In this document: positions 43,462 through 52,253 of the stretch, in pieces
Layout of the letters: each line of letters begins with the position of its first letter
Position numbering within the stretch: position 1 is the first letter of the stretch
Assembly (NCBI RefSeq): GCF_023195755.1
Contig: NZ_CP096203.1
Location: 124,001-188,000, forward strand
Origin: Chryseobacterium nepalense
Lineage (GTDB): Bacteria; Bacteroidota; Bacteroidia; Flavobacteriales; Weeksellaceae
DNA length: 64,000 nt
Direction of reading: 5' to 3'
Position numbers and translations under genes: made by a program
The notes under the pieces: model-generated
Told to the model about the DNA's origin: nothing
What the model saw: the letters and a program-made list of their open reading frames with translations, nothing else
The model's database searches: none

Positions 43462-45669
43462 ATGATCCACTTTTTCTCCGCATTAGGCACTGATGCAATT
43501 TTCGATATACTGAAGCAATCCAGTGATCCCACCGCAATCTATACCGGTGAGGATTTACGTATCCAGTTTGCGAATGATGCGATGCTTAAAATATGGAACA
43601 AAGATGAATCAATACGCGGCAAAAAGTTGGAGGAAGTGCTTCCTGAGCTGAATGGAGCGTCCTATTCAGATATCCTGCGGGACACCTGGCATTCGGGAAA
43701 AGCATGTGAGGTCCGCAACATACCGATAACAACTGAAGTTAATGGTAAAAAGATCACGCTATATTATGATTTTAAATATAAGCCGGTTGCTGATAAAGCC
43801 GGCAAGATCTATTGTATTCTGCATACGGCAAGTAATGTGACGGAAAGACAGCAGGCCTGGGAACTCCTTCGAAACCGGGAGGCTGAGCTCAACCTTGCCA
43901 ATCATGACCTTTCATCCTTAAATCATGACCTCAGGTCAAGTAACGAAGAATTGACGACGGTCAATAGAGAATACATAGAAATGAACAGGAAGTTGGATCA
44001 TGCCAATAAGGAAATTTATTTTTTAAGTGATCAGTTGAGAAAAGACAATTCCGATCTGTTGTCCGGCAAGACTGAAAATGAGAGCAATATCTCTGAGCTT
44101 ACTTTGCAAAATAAAGAGCTTAATAGTCAGAATGATCAGCTAAAACATTTAAATGATACCATTTCCTTACTCAACGAAAAACTCACGACCAGTGAAATGA
44201 GTTTTCGTGACCTTATCACACAGTCGCCTGTTGCCATGATGCTTTTAAAGGGTGAAGACTACATGGTAACGATGGTTAATGTCGCTATGCTGGAGCTTTT
44301 GGGCAAAGATGTAACCATCATCGGGAAGCCTTTATTTAACGAATTTCCCGAGCTTAGAGGACAAAAAGCTGCGGATATGTTAGAAGATACTTACAAAAAC
44401 GGCGTAAGGCATTCAGATGACGCGTCCCCTGTGATGATCAAAAAGGATGGTCAGCTGGAAGAAAGGTTTTTTAATTTCAGTTACACACCCTATGTTGAAA
44501 ACGGAGTTATTACCGGGGTAATTGATATGGCTATTGATGTTACCTCACATGCTGAAGCTATAATCCGTTTGGAAGAAAATATCAGAGAAAAAGCAGAACT
44601 TGAAAATAGCCTAAGGGAGAGTGAACAACGATTGAGGTCGATATTGGAAACGATGGCAGAAGGTGTTGGTGTCATAGATGCATCAGGGCAGATGGTCTAT
44701 GCCAATCCGATGGCTCAGCAGATTCTTGGTTTAAAGGAAACTGAGATCAAAACTCGTACTTATGATGATCCGCAATGGCAGAATCTGCGTATCGACGGAA
44801 CACCTCTGCCATCTGAAGAACATCCCATGTCCATCATGATGAAGACACAGAAACCGCTCACTGATCATGAGATTGCCGTACAGCCTCCGAATGGTGATAG
44901 AATATACATTTCCATTAATGCGGCACCGATGTTTGATCAGAACGGTGTTCTTACCGGAGGGATAGGAACCTTTATGAATGTGACCGAAAGAAGGCTCATC
45001 GCACAAAGTAAAGATGATTTTATCAGCATCGCCAGTCACGAACTCAGAACACCGGTCACTGCACTGAAAGCATCATTACAGATGCTTCAAAAAAGGGGAA
45101 TGAATTTGACCGAAGAAACTAAAGTAAGGCTTATAGATCAATCCGTAGTAAGCCTCAACAAGCTCACTATCCTGATGAACGATCTACTGGATACCAGCAG
45201 GCTTGAACAAGGACATCTGAAGATCGACAAGAAACCTTTTACACTGTCAGAATTGTTCGAGGAATGTTGCGCTAATTTTGCCCAGCAGACAGAAAGAAAA
45301 ATCACTTTTGAAGGGGAGCTCCACGAAAAGATTGTTGCGGACAACCAGCAGATCGGACAGGTGATGGTCAACCTTATCAATAATGCCATTAAATATGCAC
45401 CGGAGTCTGATATATTTATTAAGGCGGATCTGCTGGATGCTAAAGAGATGATAATCAGTGTTAGGGATAACGGTCCCGGAATCCCGAAAGAAAAGTTATC
45501 CAGACTCTTTGAAAGATACTACCGAACGGACTATCAGGGGCAAAAATTTTCAGGACTTGGCCTGGGACTTTTTATCTGTGCCGATATCATCAAGAATCAC
45601 GGTGGTTCTATCGGTGTCGAAAGCGAGGTTGGACAAGGCTCAACTTTTTGGTTTACCCTGCCAGTGTAG
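43462..45669 (+). CDS. Soluble multi-PAS sensor histidine kinase
   Basis: 735 residues, no membrane segment. PAS domains at about 12-128, 246-365 and 388-510. Residues 130-245 form a coiled coil with repeated Asn-Glu-Glu-Leu and Leu-Asn words (SSNEELTTVNREYIEMN). HisKA has phospho-His526 (DFISIASHELRTPVTALKAS) and the HATPase has NLINNAIKYAP, DNGPGIP and GLGLGLFI. It is an orphan: no receiver gene is adjacent. Its N-terminus and catalytic part are clearly paralogous to the kinase at 49427. The stimulus is unknown; PAS domains commonly bind flavin, haem or small metabolites. Confidence 0.93.
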   Translation: MIHFFSALGTDAIFDILKQSSDPTAIYTGEDLRIQFANDAMLKIWNKDESIRGKKLEEVLPELNGASYSDILRDTWHSGKACEVRNIPITTEVNGKKITLYYDFKYKPVADKAGKIYCILHTASNVTERQQAWELLRNREAELNLANHDLSSLNHDLRSSNEELTTVNREYIEMNRKLDHANKEIYFLSDQLRKDNSDLLSGKTENESNISELTLQNKELNSQNDQLKHLNDTISLLNEKLTTSEMSFRDLITQSPVAMMLLKGEDYMVTMVNVAMLELLGKDVTIIGKPLFNEFPELRGQKAADMLEDTYKNGVRHSDDASPVMIKKDGQLEERFFNFSYTPYVENGVITGVIDMAIDVTSHAEAIIRLEENIREKAELENSLRESEQRLRSILETMAEGVGVIDASGQMVYANPMAQQILGLKETEIKTRTYDDPQWQNLRIDGTPLPSEEHPMSIMMKTQKPLTDHEIAVQPPNGDRIYISINAAPMFDQNGVLTGGIGTFMNVTERRLIAQSKDDFISIASHELRTPVTALKASLQMLQKRGMNLTEETKVRLIDQSVVSLNKLTILMNDLLDTSRLEQGHLKIDKKPFTLSELFEECCANFAQQTERKITFEGELHEKIVADNQQIGQVMVNLINNAIKYAPESDIFIKADLLDAKEMIISVRDNGPGIPKEKLSRLFERYYRTDYQGQKFSGLGLGLFICADIIKNHGGSIGVESEVGQGSTFWFTLPV

Positions 45670-45734
45670 TATTTAAAATCTATTTTAATATAGTTATGAT
45701 GAAATAATTTGGAGAGCCAGCAGGTACTGATTGA

Positions 45735-46088
45735 CTACTGCAATGGCTGTCCAAAGGTGATCAGATTGTTATCAGGATCCAGTATCGAAAACTCTTTTTG
45801 CCCCCAGTGCTTTTTTTTCAGATGGCCAGCAGGATGGATTTCAATATTATTTTTAAGAAAGGATTCATAAGTCGCATCGATTTCTGTACATCGGATGTAG
45901 ATCTGCCCATAATTTTCAGATGGTATCAGCGCTGCAAATTCAAAAAAATGGATTTCCAAACCATCTTTCTTCAACATCAGGTATCCCTGGAAATCATTTT
46001 CAGAGACTTCAAATCCCAATTTGGCGTAGAATGTTCTGGTTATTTCTTTATTGCGCATCGGCAATTTTGGAATTACTGCTGTCATCAT
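45735..46088 (-). CDS. VOC-superfamily (bleomycin-resistance-like) protein
   Basis: 117 residues with the two beta-alpha-beta-beta-beta units of a glyoxalase/BRP fold (KEITRTFYAKLGFEVSENDF; FSILDPDNNLITFGQ). The end motif FSILDPDNNLITFGQP and the spacing HFFEFA suit a bleomycin-binding-protein-like member, which sequesters the drug without catalysis. Whether it binds any antibiotic here is not shown. It lies head to tail with the Crp-family gene. Confidence 0.82.
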   Translation of the reverse strand: MMTAVIPKLPMRNKEITRTFYAKLGFEVSENDFQGYLMLKKDGLEIHFFEFAALIPSENYGQIYIRCTEIDATYESFLKNNIEIHPAGHLKKKHWGQKEFSILDPDNNLITFGQPLQ

Positions 46089-46140
46089 ATTTTTTTCTTC
46101 AAAATTGATGATAATATATTAAACTCACACTTGATCGAAA

Positions 46141-46686
46141 TCAAAAAGTAATATTAGCCCGCACTCTGCTCAGCGTTTCAGGTCTTATTTTCAGAAAAGA
46201 AGCGATCATGGATAGAGGGAACGTTTGTATCAGTTGTGGCTTTGTTTGCAATAGATGATTATATTTCTCAGCAGGACTCATATTTTCATTATAAAAATCC
46301 ATTTTTAAATTGGGCGCATTGAGAAGTTTGTTAAATTGCAAAAACCTCTGCGAAACTGCAATAAGCTCATGGAGATCCTGAAGCTTAAGTTCACGAACTT
46401 CGGACTTTTCAAAAGCCTTTAAAGTTGCTTTTGCCGGTTGCTGCATCACCAGACTCTGAAGATTTATTGCCCATTCGCCTTCAACGTGCAGATCCGTAAT
46501 AATTTCTTCTTCAACATACTCATTCCTGTAATACTGATAAAAAGAACCTTTGACAATGTAAAACAATGATGTTGAAATACTCCCGGATTCATCTAATATT
46601 TCATTCTTATCCAAATACCTCGTATAGAGTTGGTTATCCAAAAAATGCATTTCAGCATCAGAGAAATTTCCGAGTTGTTTCAGCAT
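46141..46686 (-). CDS. Crp/Fnr-family transcriptional regulator
   Basis: 181 residues. The N-terminal cyclic-nucleotide-binding-like beta barrel (NEILDESGSISTSLFYIVKG ... EGEWAINLQSLVMQQPAKA) precedes a C-terminal HTH (PLSMIASFLKIRPETLSRVR). It lacks the Cys cluster of Fnr and the strict cAMP-contact residues of Crp, as is usual for this Bacteroidota subgroup, so the ligand is unknown. It is encoded upstream of the VOC gene on the same strand (52-nt gap). Confidence 0.87.
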   Translation of the reverse strand: MLKQLGNFSDAEMHFLDNQLYTRYLDKNEILDESGSISTSLFYIVKGSFYQYYRNEYVEEEIITDLHVEGEWAINLQSLVMQQPAKATLKAFEKSEVRELKLQDLHELIAVSQRFLQFNKLLNAPNLKMDFYNENMSPAEKYNHLLQTKPQLIQTFPLSMIASFLKIRPETLSRVRANITF

Positions 46687-46781
46687 GATGAACTTTTTAT
46701 TATTAGCAAATATAAGATGTGTCGGATGTATTTTGAATGTAATATATCAATAAATAGCATGGCTAAATAATAATATTGAAA

Positions 46782-47198
46782 TTACTTTTCATCTGAGGTT
46801 TCCCGTCGAATGAGTTCACAGGGAGATTTTGACATTTTCGTAATTTTAGGATCTTTAGCAATAACTTTCTCCAAAAAATCCCGGTTCTGATCTCCCCAAA
46901 TGTTCATCGCATCAATGATGGGCATTAAAGACCAGCCAATTTCGCTAAGTGAATATTCTACTTTAGGAGGTAACTGCGGATAGATTTTCTTTTCTATTAT
47001 CCCGTGTTCTTCAAGTTCTTTCAGCTGTGCGCTCAGGACCCGGCGTGTTGCGTCAGGCAGTGTTCTTCCAATTTCACTTGGACGTTTTATATTCATAGAA
47101 ATTGCATTAAGTATCGCAGGCTTCCATTTGCCGTTGAGTATTTCCCGGGTAAGATGCAGCCCGCAGTCAATGGTAAGAGGAATCTTTCTTTCGTACAT
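46782..47198 (-). CDS. HxlR-family transcriptional regulator
   Basis: 138 residues. Winged helix typical of HxlR (IDCGLHLTREILNGKWKPAI ... IGRTLPDATRRVLSAQLKEL ... VEYSLSEIGWSLMPIIDAM). Cys12 is at the position used for redox or aldehyde sensing in several relatives (YodB, HypR). It is divergent from the Old Yellow Enzyme homologue gene, with a 141-bp intergenic region that carries an inverted repeat, so it most likely represses that gene. Confidence 0.9.
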   Translation of the reverse strand: MYERKIPLTIDCGLHLTREILNGKWKPAILNAISMNIKRPSEIGRTLPDATRRVLSAQLKELEEHGIIEKKIYPQLPPKVEYSLSEIGWSLMPIIDAMNIWGDQNRDFLEKVIAKDPKITKMSKSPCELIRRETSDEK

Positions 47199-47246
47199 AA
47201 CAAAAATTTATACAAAAATACATCATATCAACCAATAAGTACATAG

Positions 47247-47279
47247 GGATAAATTTATCACCAGGGTCTTAATTTATCC
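47247..47279. promoter_or_regulatory. Inverted repeat between HxlR and Old Yellow Enzyme genes
   Basis: Perfect 9-bp arms GGATAAATT (47247-47255) and AATTTATCC (47271-47279), centre-to-centre 24 bp, in the shared promoter region. Size and symmetry fit a dimeric HxlR operator; the assignment is inference. Confidence 0.45.
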
Positions 47280-47339
47280 ATTATTGTTCTTTAGTTCGCA
47301 TTACTCGAAATTTGTCAGTCATTAACATTAAATAGAAAA

Positions 47340-48455
47340 ATGGAAAATACATTATCACCTCTTTTAGAGGAATATCAATTAGGAGATCTGAAATTAAAAA
47401 ACAGAGTAGTAATGGCATCACTTACCCGCGGAAGGGCGACTAATCCGGAGCTGATTCCTACACCGATAATGGCGGAATATTATGCGCAGCGGGCTTCTGC
47501 CGGACTGATTTTATCAGAAGGAACATGGGTGAATCCACAGTCTATCGGCTTTATTAATGTCCCGGGAATTTATACCCAGGAACAAGTTGAAGGATGGAAA
47601 ACTGTAACGAAAGCTGTGCATGATAAAGGGGGGGTAATTTTTTCGCAACTGGGACATATTGGTGCAGGAGCACATCCTGATCTGCAGAAAGGTGAGCTTC
47701 CTGTGGGACCTTCCCCAGTGAATATACAGTCGCAGTCTTTTACGCCGGAAGGTTTTAAAGATACCGTAACGCCGCGCGAAATGACAGCTGCAGAAATCCA
47801 CAGTACCATACAGGATTATAAAAAAGCTGCTCAAAATGCAAAAGAAGCTGGTTTTGATGGGGTTGAGGTGCATGCTATAGCCGGTATGCTCATTCCGCAA
47901 TTTCTTAGTATTGCCACCAACAGGCGTACCGACGAGTATGGAGGAAGTCTTGAAAACCGTGCCCGGATAATCTTTGAGATTCTGGATGCGATTATCGAAG
48001 TCTGGGACAGCAGCCGGGTGTCCATAAAATTTTCTCCGGTAATGATAAGTCATGTGGGAATCGTACAGCCGGACGAAGAAACAATTCCGCTATTTAAATA
48101 TATTTTGAAAAAACTGGATTCTTATAATTTGGCTTTTGTACATATTGTAGGGCCTGCTGAAGATTTATCAGGTACTCCCGTAGATCAGTTGCAGGAAGAT
48201 TATTTCGCTCATTTTCGAAACAATTACAAAGGCAGAATCATGGCTAATCTGGGATTTTCCAAGGAAAGCGGAAATAAAATTCTAAGCGAAGGAAATGCGG
48301 ATTTTGTATCTTTTGGAGAACCTTTTATTGCAAATCCGGATCTTGTTGAACGGTTTAAGCATAATGTACCGTTATCACAAAGCGACAGAGATACTTATTA
48401 CACCGGAGAGGAAAATGGATATATTACCTATCCTAAAGCATTAATTACTGAATAG
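47340..48455 (+). CDS. Old Yellow Enzyme-like flavin oxidoreductase (alkene reductase)
   Basis: 371 residues with the FMN-binding TIM-barrel pattern (LKNRVVMASLTRGRA; QFLSIATNRRTDEYGGSLEN ... FVSFGEPFIANPDLVERF). These enzymes reduce activated C=C bonds with NAD(P)H. Two active-site positions look unusual: the HxxN pair reads His178-Ala-Ile-Ala181, so the substrate-binding Asn is replaced by Ala, and the usual QLWHxGR reads QLGHIGAG. It is therefore a divergent member with uncertain substrate range. It is divergent from HxlR, a common arrangement for electrophile-inducible reductases. Confidence 0.85.
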   Translation: MENTLSPLLEEYQLGDLKLKNRVVMASLTRGRATNPELIPTPIMAEYYAQRASAGLILSEGTWVNPQSIGFINVPGIYTQEQVEGWKTVTKAVHDKGGVIFSQLGHIGAGAHPDLQKGELPVGPSPVNIQSQSFTPEGFKDTVTPREMTAAEIHSTIQDYKKAAQNAKEAGFDGVEVHAIAGMLIPQFLSIATNRRTDEYGGSLENRARIIFEILDAIIEVWDSSRVSIKFSPVMISHVGIVQPDEETIPLFKYILKKLDSYNLAFVHIVGPAEDLSGTPVDQLQEDYFAHFRNNYKGRIMANLGFSKESGNKILSEGNADFVSFGEPFIANPDLVERFKHNVPLSQSDRDTYYTGEENGYITYPKALITE

Positions 48456-48536
48456 GAATTATAAATAATAAAGTAATGCAAATGTTATTAGAGAGAAGTA
48501 TTTGTAACTATTTAATTATGAATAAATCTTTTGAAG

Positions 48537-48562
48537 AAGGAATCATTAATTAATGATTCCTT
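48537..48562. terminator. Bidirectional hairpin between convergent genes
   Basis: Perfect palindrome with arms AAGGAATCATTAA / TTAATGATTCCTT, followed by TTTT. It overlaps the last codons of the phosphatase gene (- strand) and closes the Old Yellow Enzyme transcript (+ strand). Confidence 0.75.
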
Positions 48563-49137
48563 TTCTTATAATTCGTTAGAAATAAACCCTTTTCAGAACT
48601 CTTTGAAAAATTATTGCTGAATTCCCAGAAGAAACGGGCATTTTTTCTTGCCTGCTCATTGGTGAAATGTTCATATTCAATCCTGTAAATTGAACTAAAC
48701 AAACGGGAACGTCCAACCCCGTGATGACAATGAATCAGAACAGGGTAGTTTTTGGGATCATCCATTATCTTTAAAAACTTCTTCACGGTACTGTCTTGGG
48801 GAATCTGGTCGGTAGGAAGGTTAAAATAATGTACATTTGCTATCTTTCCCGCTGCGGCCGCTTCAGTATTGACCTGCTTTTTAGTTTCAGGATTAAGTTC
48901 TGTCTGTTCTGCACCGTCACGTAAATCGATAATGGTTTTTATATGATGATCATTGATAACATCAGGCAGTTTATCCGGAGGAATAACACCGGAATTATAA
49001 ACTTTATTTTCCGAGATCGTTACCAGATTGTAGCGAATTTTTTTCTGATAAAAAGCAAAAGCTAAACCAAGGAACAATACCGTAATCAATGAAATAATTG
49101 CAATTTTCATCTTTTTAGATTTAAAAATTCTGCTCAT
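48550..49137 (-). CDS. Membrane-anchored dual-specificity/tyrosine phosphatase
   Basis: 195 residues. One N-terminal hydrophobic helix (about residues 10-30) and a phosphatase domain with the P-loop HCHHGVGRSR (Cys137, Arg143) and a candidate general acid in FNLPTDQIPQD. The strand TIIDLRDGAEQTE is typical of the DSP/PTP-like family. The domain should face outward or the cytoplasm depending on helix orientation (positive residues before the helix suggest an extracytoplasmic domain). Substrate unknown; phosphotyrosine, phosphoinositide or inositol phosphates are possible. Confidence 0.82.
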   Translation of the reverse strand: MSRIFKSKKMKIAIISLITVLFLGLAFAFYQKKIRYNLVTISENKVYNSGVIPPDKLPDVINDHHIKTIIDLRDGAEQTELNPETKKQVNTEAAAAGKIANVHYFNLPTDQIPQDSTVKKFLKIMDDPKNYPVLIHCHHGVGRSRLFSSIYRIEYEHFTNEQARKNARFFWEFSNNFSKSSEKGLFLTNYKKRNH

Positions 49138-49388
49138 AGGCTGAAGTTGTCAAATTTTGAAATTTATGGTTGCTAAGATACTATCTTATAATTAAATATC
49201 CGGACTTTACATCATGTAAGAAATTTTCATGATTTTTTTGATAAGAAGTAAATAATTAACGCGGAAAATGTTAGACCGTGATAATTTTCACCTGATATTT
49301 CAAGGTAAAGTTAATTTGCTTGTGATGTTTTGTGTTTTTTACTGTTTGTGGTATACTTTTAATCCCTATATAGGCTCGTCTTTTTCTC

Positions 49389-49396
49389 TATTTTTG
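49389..49396 (+). promoter_or_regulatory. Candidate -7 box of the multi-PAS kinase gene
   Basis: TATTTTTG matches TAnnTTTG and lies 30 bp before the ATG at 49427. No -33 TTG is seen at a good distance. Confidence 0.4.
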
Positions 49397-49426
49397 TATT
49401 TTCGTGATTGAAACCAATATGGAACA

Positions 49427-51922
49427 ATGAAGGACTCGTTATCACTAAATTTTGAACAACTCACTCACATATTTTCTTTCATCAATACTGCCACTGCGGT
49501 GCATGTTGGTGAAAATGCGAGGATAGAATTTGCAAATAAAGCTATGTTGGCCATTTGGGGCCGCGGTCCGGAAGTCATCGGGAAAAGCCTGGAAGAAGCA
49601 ATGCCCGAACTCTCAGGCCAGCCCTTTATTGAAATGTTTGCAAGGGTTTGGCGTGAAGGTATAACGATTTCGGGAAATGATACTCCTGCAGATCTATTAG
49701 TTGACGGAGTGATAAGTACCTACTACTTTGATTTTGAATACCGGGCCGTGAAAGACGAAAATGGCCGCGTAATAGCAATTTTACATACTGCTACTGATGT
49801 CACTGAACGCTATCTGAACAGACTTGAACTGGAAGAGGCCAGCCAAAATAAACAGCTGCTCATCCGTGAGCAATCTTTGAATGAACAGCTCGCGGCAGCA
49901 AATGAAGAATTAAGCGCAGTTAATGAAGAACTTGAAGCAAGCAGGGAAGAACTCTCCCGTATGAATACTGAGCTTGAACAGATGGTAGAAGATAGGGTAA
50001 AGGCGTTAGTGGAAAGTGAAGAGCGCTTCAGGTCTATGGCCGACAATACAGATATTCTGATAGCTGTACGTGATGAAACAGGGAAACTGATCTATTTTAA
50101 TAAAGCATGGTCCACACTTAGCGGACGTAATGCACATCAGCTGCTGGAGATGGGTTGGTATGATCTTATTCATCCTCTGGATAAACAAAAGTTTTTAAAC
50201 ATTCATCAGCAGGCATTTGTACAAAGGATTTCTTACAGTGCTGAAATGAGGCTTCTGGGATCCGACGGATCTTATCACTGGCTGCTAAAAAAAGGAACAC
50301 CAAGGTTTCTTTCCGATGGTAAATTTGCAGGATATATAAGTTCCTGTGTAGATATCACCCCAATGAAACTGAGTGAACAGCAGCTGCAGGATATGAATGA
50401 AGAGTTGGCTGCTTCTAATGAAGAATTTACAGCGCTTAATGAAGAGCTTGCAGCAACCAATGAAGAACTTGCAGAATCTAATGAAGAGCTGCTCCTCAGT
50501 GAGGCGCGTTTTAGAAATCTTATCAGGCAGGCTCCGGTTGCTATTTGTGTAATCCGTGCAGAAGATCTTTTGGTTATTGAAGTGAATGACGGTTACCTGG
50601 AATTGGTGGGCAAATCCAGAGAACAGCTGGAAATGCGAAGTATCTGGGATGGTGTGGCGGAAGCTGCTGATGTATATGCCCCGATTATGCAACAGGTAAT
50701 CGAAACCGGAACCGCATTTCATGGATTGGAACATGAACTTGTCCTGAACCGGAAGGGAGTAGATCAAATCATGTTTATCGACTTTGTTTACGAACCTGTT
50801 AAAGACTTAAAAGGAATAGTTACTTCCATTATGGTAGTAGGAAATGATGTGACGGCAAAAGTGATAGCGAGAAGACAGATTGAAGATATTGAAGAACGTA
50901 ACCGTCTTGCCATTGAAGCATCGGAAATCGGAACTTACGAGTTCAGATATGCAGAACAATCGGTAATTGGCTCCAGGCGTTTTGATGAAATATTTGGTGT
51001 TACAAGCCCTGTTTCAAGAGCAGAAGTACTCACCAGTTTCCATCCTTTGGATACCCATCTCAGTGATGAGGCTCATGCTACTGCCCGAAAAACAGGAAAA
51101 CTTTTTTATGAAGCCAGAATTGTCCTTGCTAATAATGTGATAAAATGGATTCGTTTACAGGGGAATGTACATTATGATAACCAGGGTAATGCAGAAAAAC
51201 TTCTGGGCACCGTAATGGATATTACGGCTTTAAAACAAATTCAGCAGCAGAAGGATGATTTTATCTCAATTGCCAGCCATGAACTTAAAACACCGCTTAC
51301 CAGTCTTAAGGCTTCTTTACAGCTTCTTGAAAGAATGAAGACAAATCCTACGGCTCTGCTTCCAAGATTAATTGATCAGTCCAACAAAAGCATGGAAAAG
51401 ATTTCCGAGCTGGTGGAAGAACTGCTAAATGTAACCAGAATAAATGAAGGCAAGGTGATGTTAAACAAAAAGAAATTCAACTTTGCTCATATGGTAGACG
51501 AGTGCTGTTCTCATGTGATCCATCTGGGAACTCATGAGTTATTGGTAGAAGGTGAAAAAAACCTGGAAATTGTGGCAGATGAAAACAGGATCCAGCAGGT
51601 TGTTATTAATTTCATCAATAATGCCATTAAATATGCACCTAAAAGCAGACAGATATTCCTGACCATCGAAAAGGACATTTATTCGGTGAAAGTTTCAGTA
51701 AGGGATACCGGTCCGGGCATACCTGCTGAAAAATTACCTTATCTTTTTGAACGGTATTATCGGGTGGATCCGAATGGTATACAGGCTTCCGGCCTTGGGT
51801 TAGGACTCTATATCAGCGCGGATATTATTGAACGCCATGGCGGAAAGATTGGCGTTGAAAGTGAAGAAGGTATGGGAAGTACATTCTGGTTTACGCTACC
51901 GGATGAGGATCAGAATGATTAA
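49427..51922 (+). CDS. Soluble four-PAS sensor histidine kinase
   Basis: 831 residues, no membrane segment. PAS-like domains at about 12-128, 198-312, 358-478 and 490-602. Coiled-coil linkers carry repeated NEEL words (AAANEELSAVNEELEASREE; ASNEEFTALNEELAATNEEL), which suggests a long signalling helix. HisKA has phospho-His618 (DFISIASHELKTPLTSLKAS) and the HATPase has NFINNAIKYAP, DTGPGIP and GLGLGLYI. It is an orphan kinase and a paralogue of the one at 43462, with an extra PAS module. Confidence 0.93.
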   Translation: MKDSLSLNFEQLTHIFSFINTATAVHVGENARIEFANKAMLAIWGRGPEVIGKSLEEAMPELSGQPFIEMFARVWREGITISGNDTPADLLVDGVISTYYFDFEYRAVKDENGRVIAILHTATDVTERYLNRLELEEASQNKQLLIREQSLNEQLAAANEELSAVNEELEASREELSRMNTELEQMVEDRVKALVESEERFRSMADNTDILIAVRDETGKLIYFNKAWSTLSGRNAHQLLEMGWYDLIHPLDKQKFLNIHQQAFVQRISYSAEMRLLGSDGSYHWLLKKGTPRFLSDGKFAGYISSCVDITPMKLSEQQLQDMNEELAASNEEFTALNEELAATNEELAESNEELLLSEARFRNLIRQAPVAICVIRAEDLLVIEVNDGYLELVGKSREQLEMRSIWDGVAEAADVYAPIMQQVIETGTAFHGLEHELVLNRKGVDQIMFIDFVYEPVKDLKGIVTSIMVVGNDVTAKVIARRQIEDIEERNRLAIEASEIGTYEFRYAEQSVIGSRRFDEIFGVTSPVSRAEVLTSFHPLDTHLSDEAHATARKTGKLFYEARIVLANNVIKWIRLQGNVHYDNQGNAEKLLGTVMDITALKQIQQQKDDFISIASHELKTPLTSLKASLQLLERMKTNPTALLPRLIDQSNKSMEKISELVEELLNVTRINEGKVMLNKKKFNFAHMVDECCSHVIHLGTHELLVEGEKNLEIVADENRIQQVVINFINNAIKYAPKSRQIFLTIEKDIYSVKVSVRDTGPGIPAEKLPYLFERYYRVDPNGIQASGLGLGLYISADIIERHGGKIGVESEEGMGSTFWFTLPDEDQND

Positions 51923-52072
51923 AGCTAATTTTTCTAAATTTTATAAAAGTTAAAAATTTCATTTTTGCTGAGGTAGCCGAAGTTTGCGTAGTATGCTTAC
52001 ACAGATCCTCGGACAGTCATTAGCAATCAGCAGAAAAATTATTAAAGATTAAGATTAAAACAAATTAATAAC

Positions 52073-52102
52073 AAAGGCTGTCTGATGAAGACAGCCTTTT
52101 TC
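52073..52102 (+). terminator. Intrinsic terminator downstream of the PAS kinase
   Basis: Perfect 11-bp stem AAAGGCTGTCT / AGACAGCCTTT followed by T residues. The rest of 51923-52253 holds the AraC-type repeats at 52164-52191 and otherwise nothing supportable. Confidence 0.85.
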
Positions 52103-52163
52103 GTTGGTATGTAAGCTCTATAATGCAATAAAGGTTTTTCTGATCGTTAATTTTTTTAAATAA

Positions 52164-52191
52164 CCTCAATCCGGCTTCACATTTCCTCAAT
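52164..52191 (+). promoter_or_regulatory. Pair of direct repeats upstream of the second SDR gene
   Basis: CCTCAATCCGG (from 52164) and CCTCAATTTGG (from 52185) start exactly 21 bp apart, two helical turns, which is the arrangement of AraC-family half-sites. They lie about 65-90 bp before the ATG at 52254. The cognate AraC gene next door is broken. Confidence 0.45.
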
Positions 52192-52253
52192 TTGGATACA
52201 TCTGTTATTTTTTACGGGCGCATCTTTGCAATATAAATTTAAAATAATTGAAA

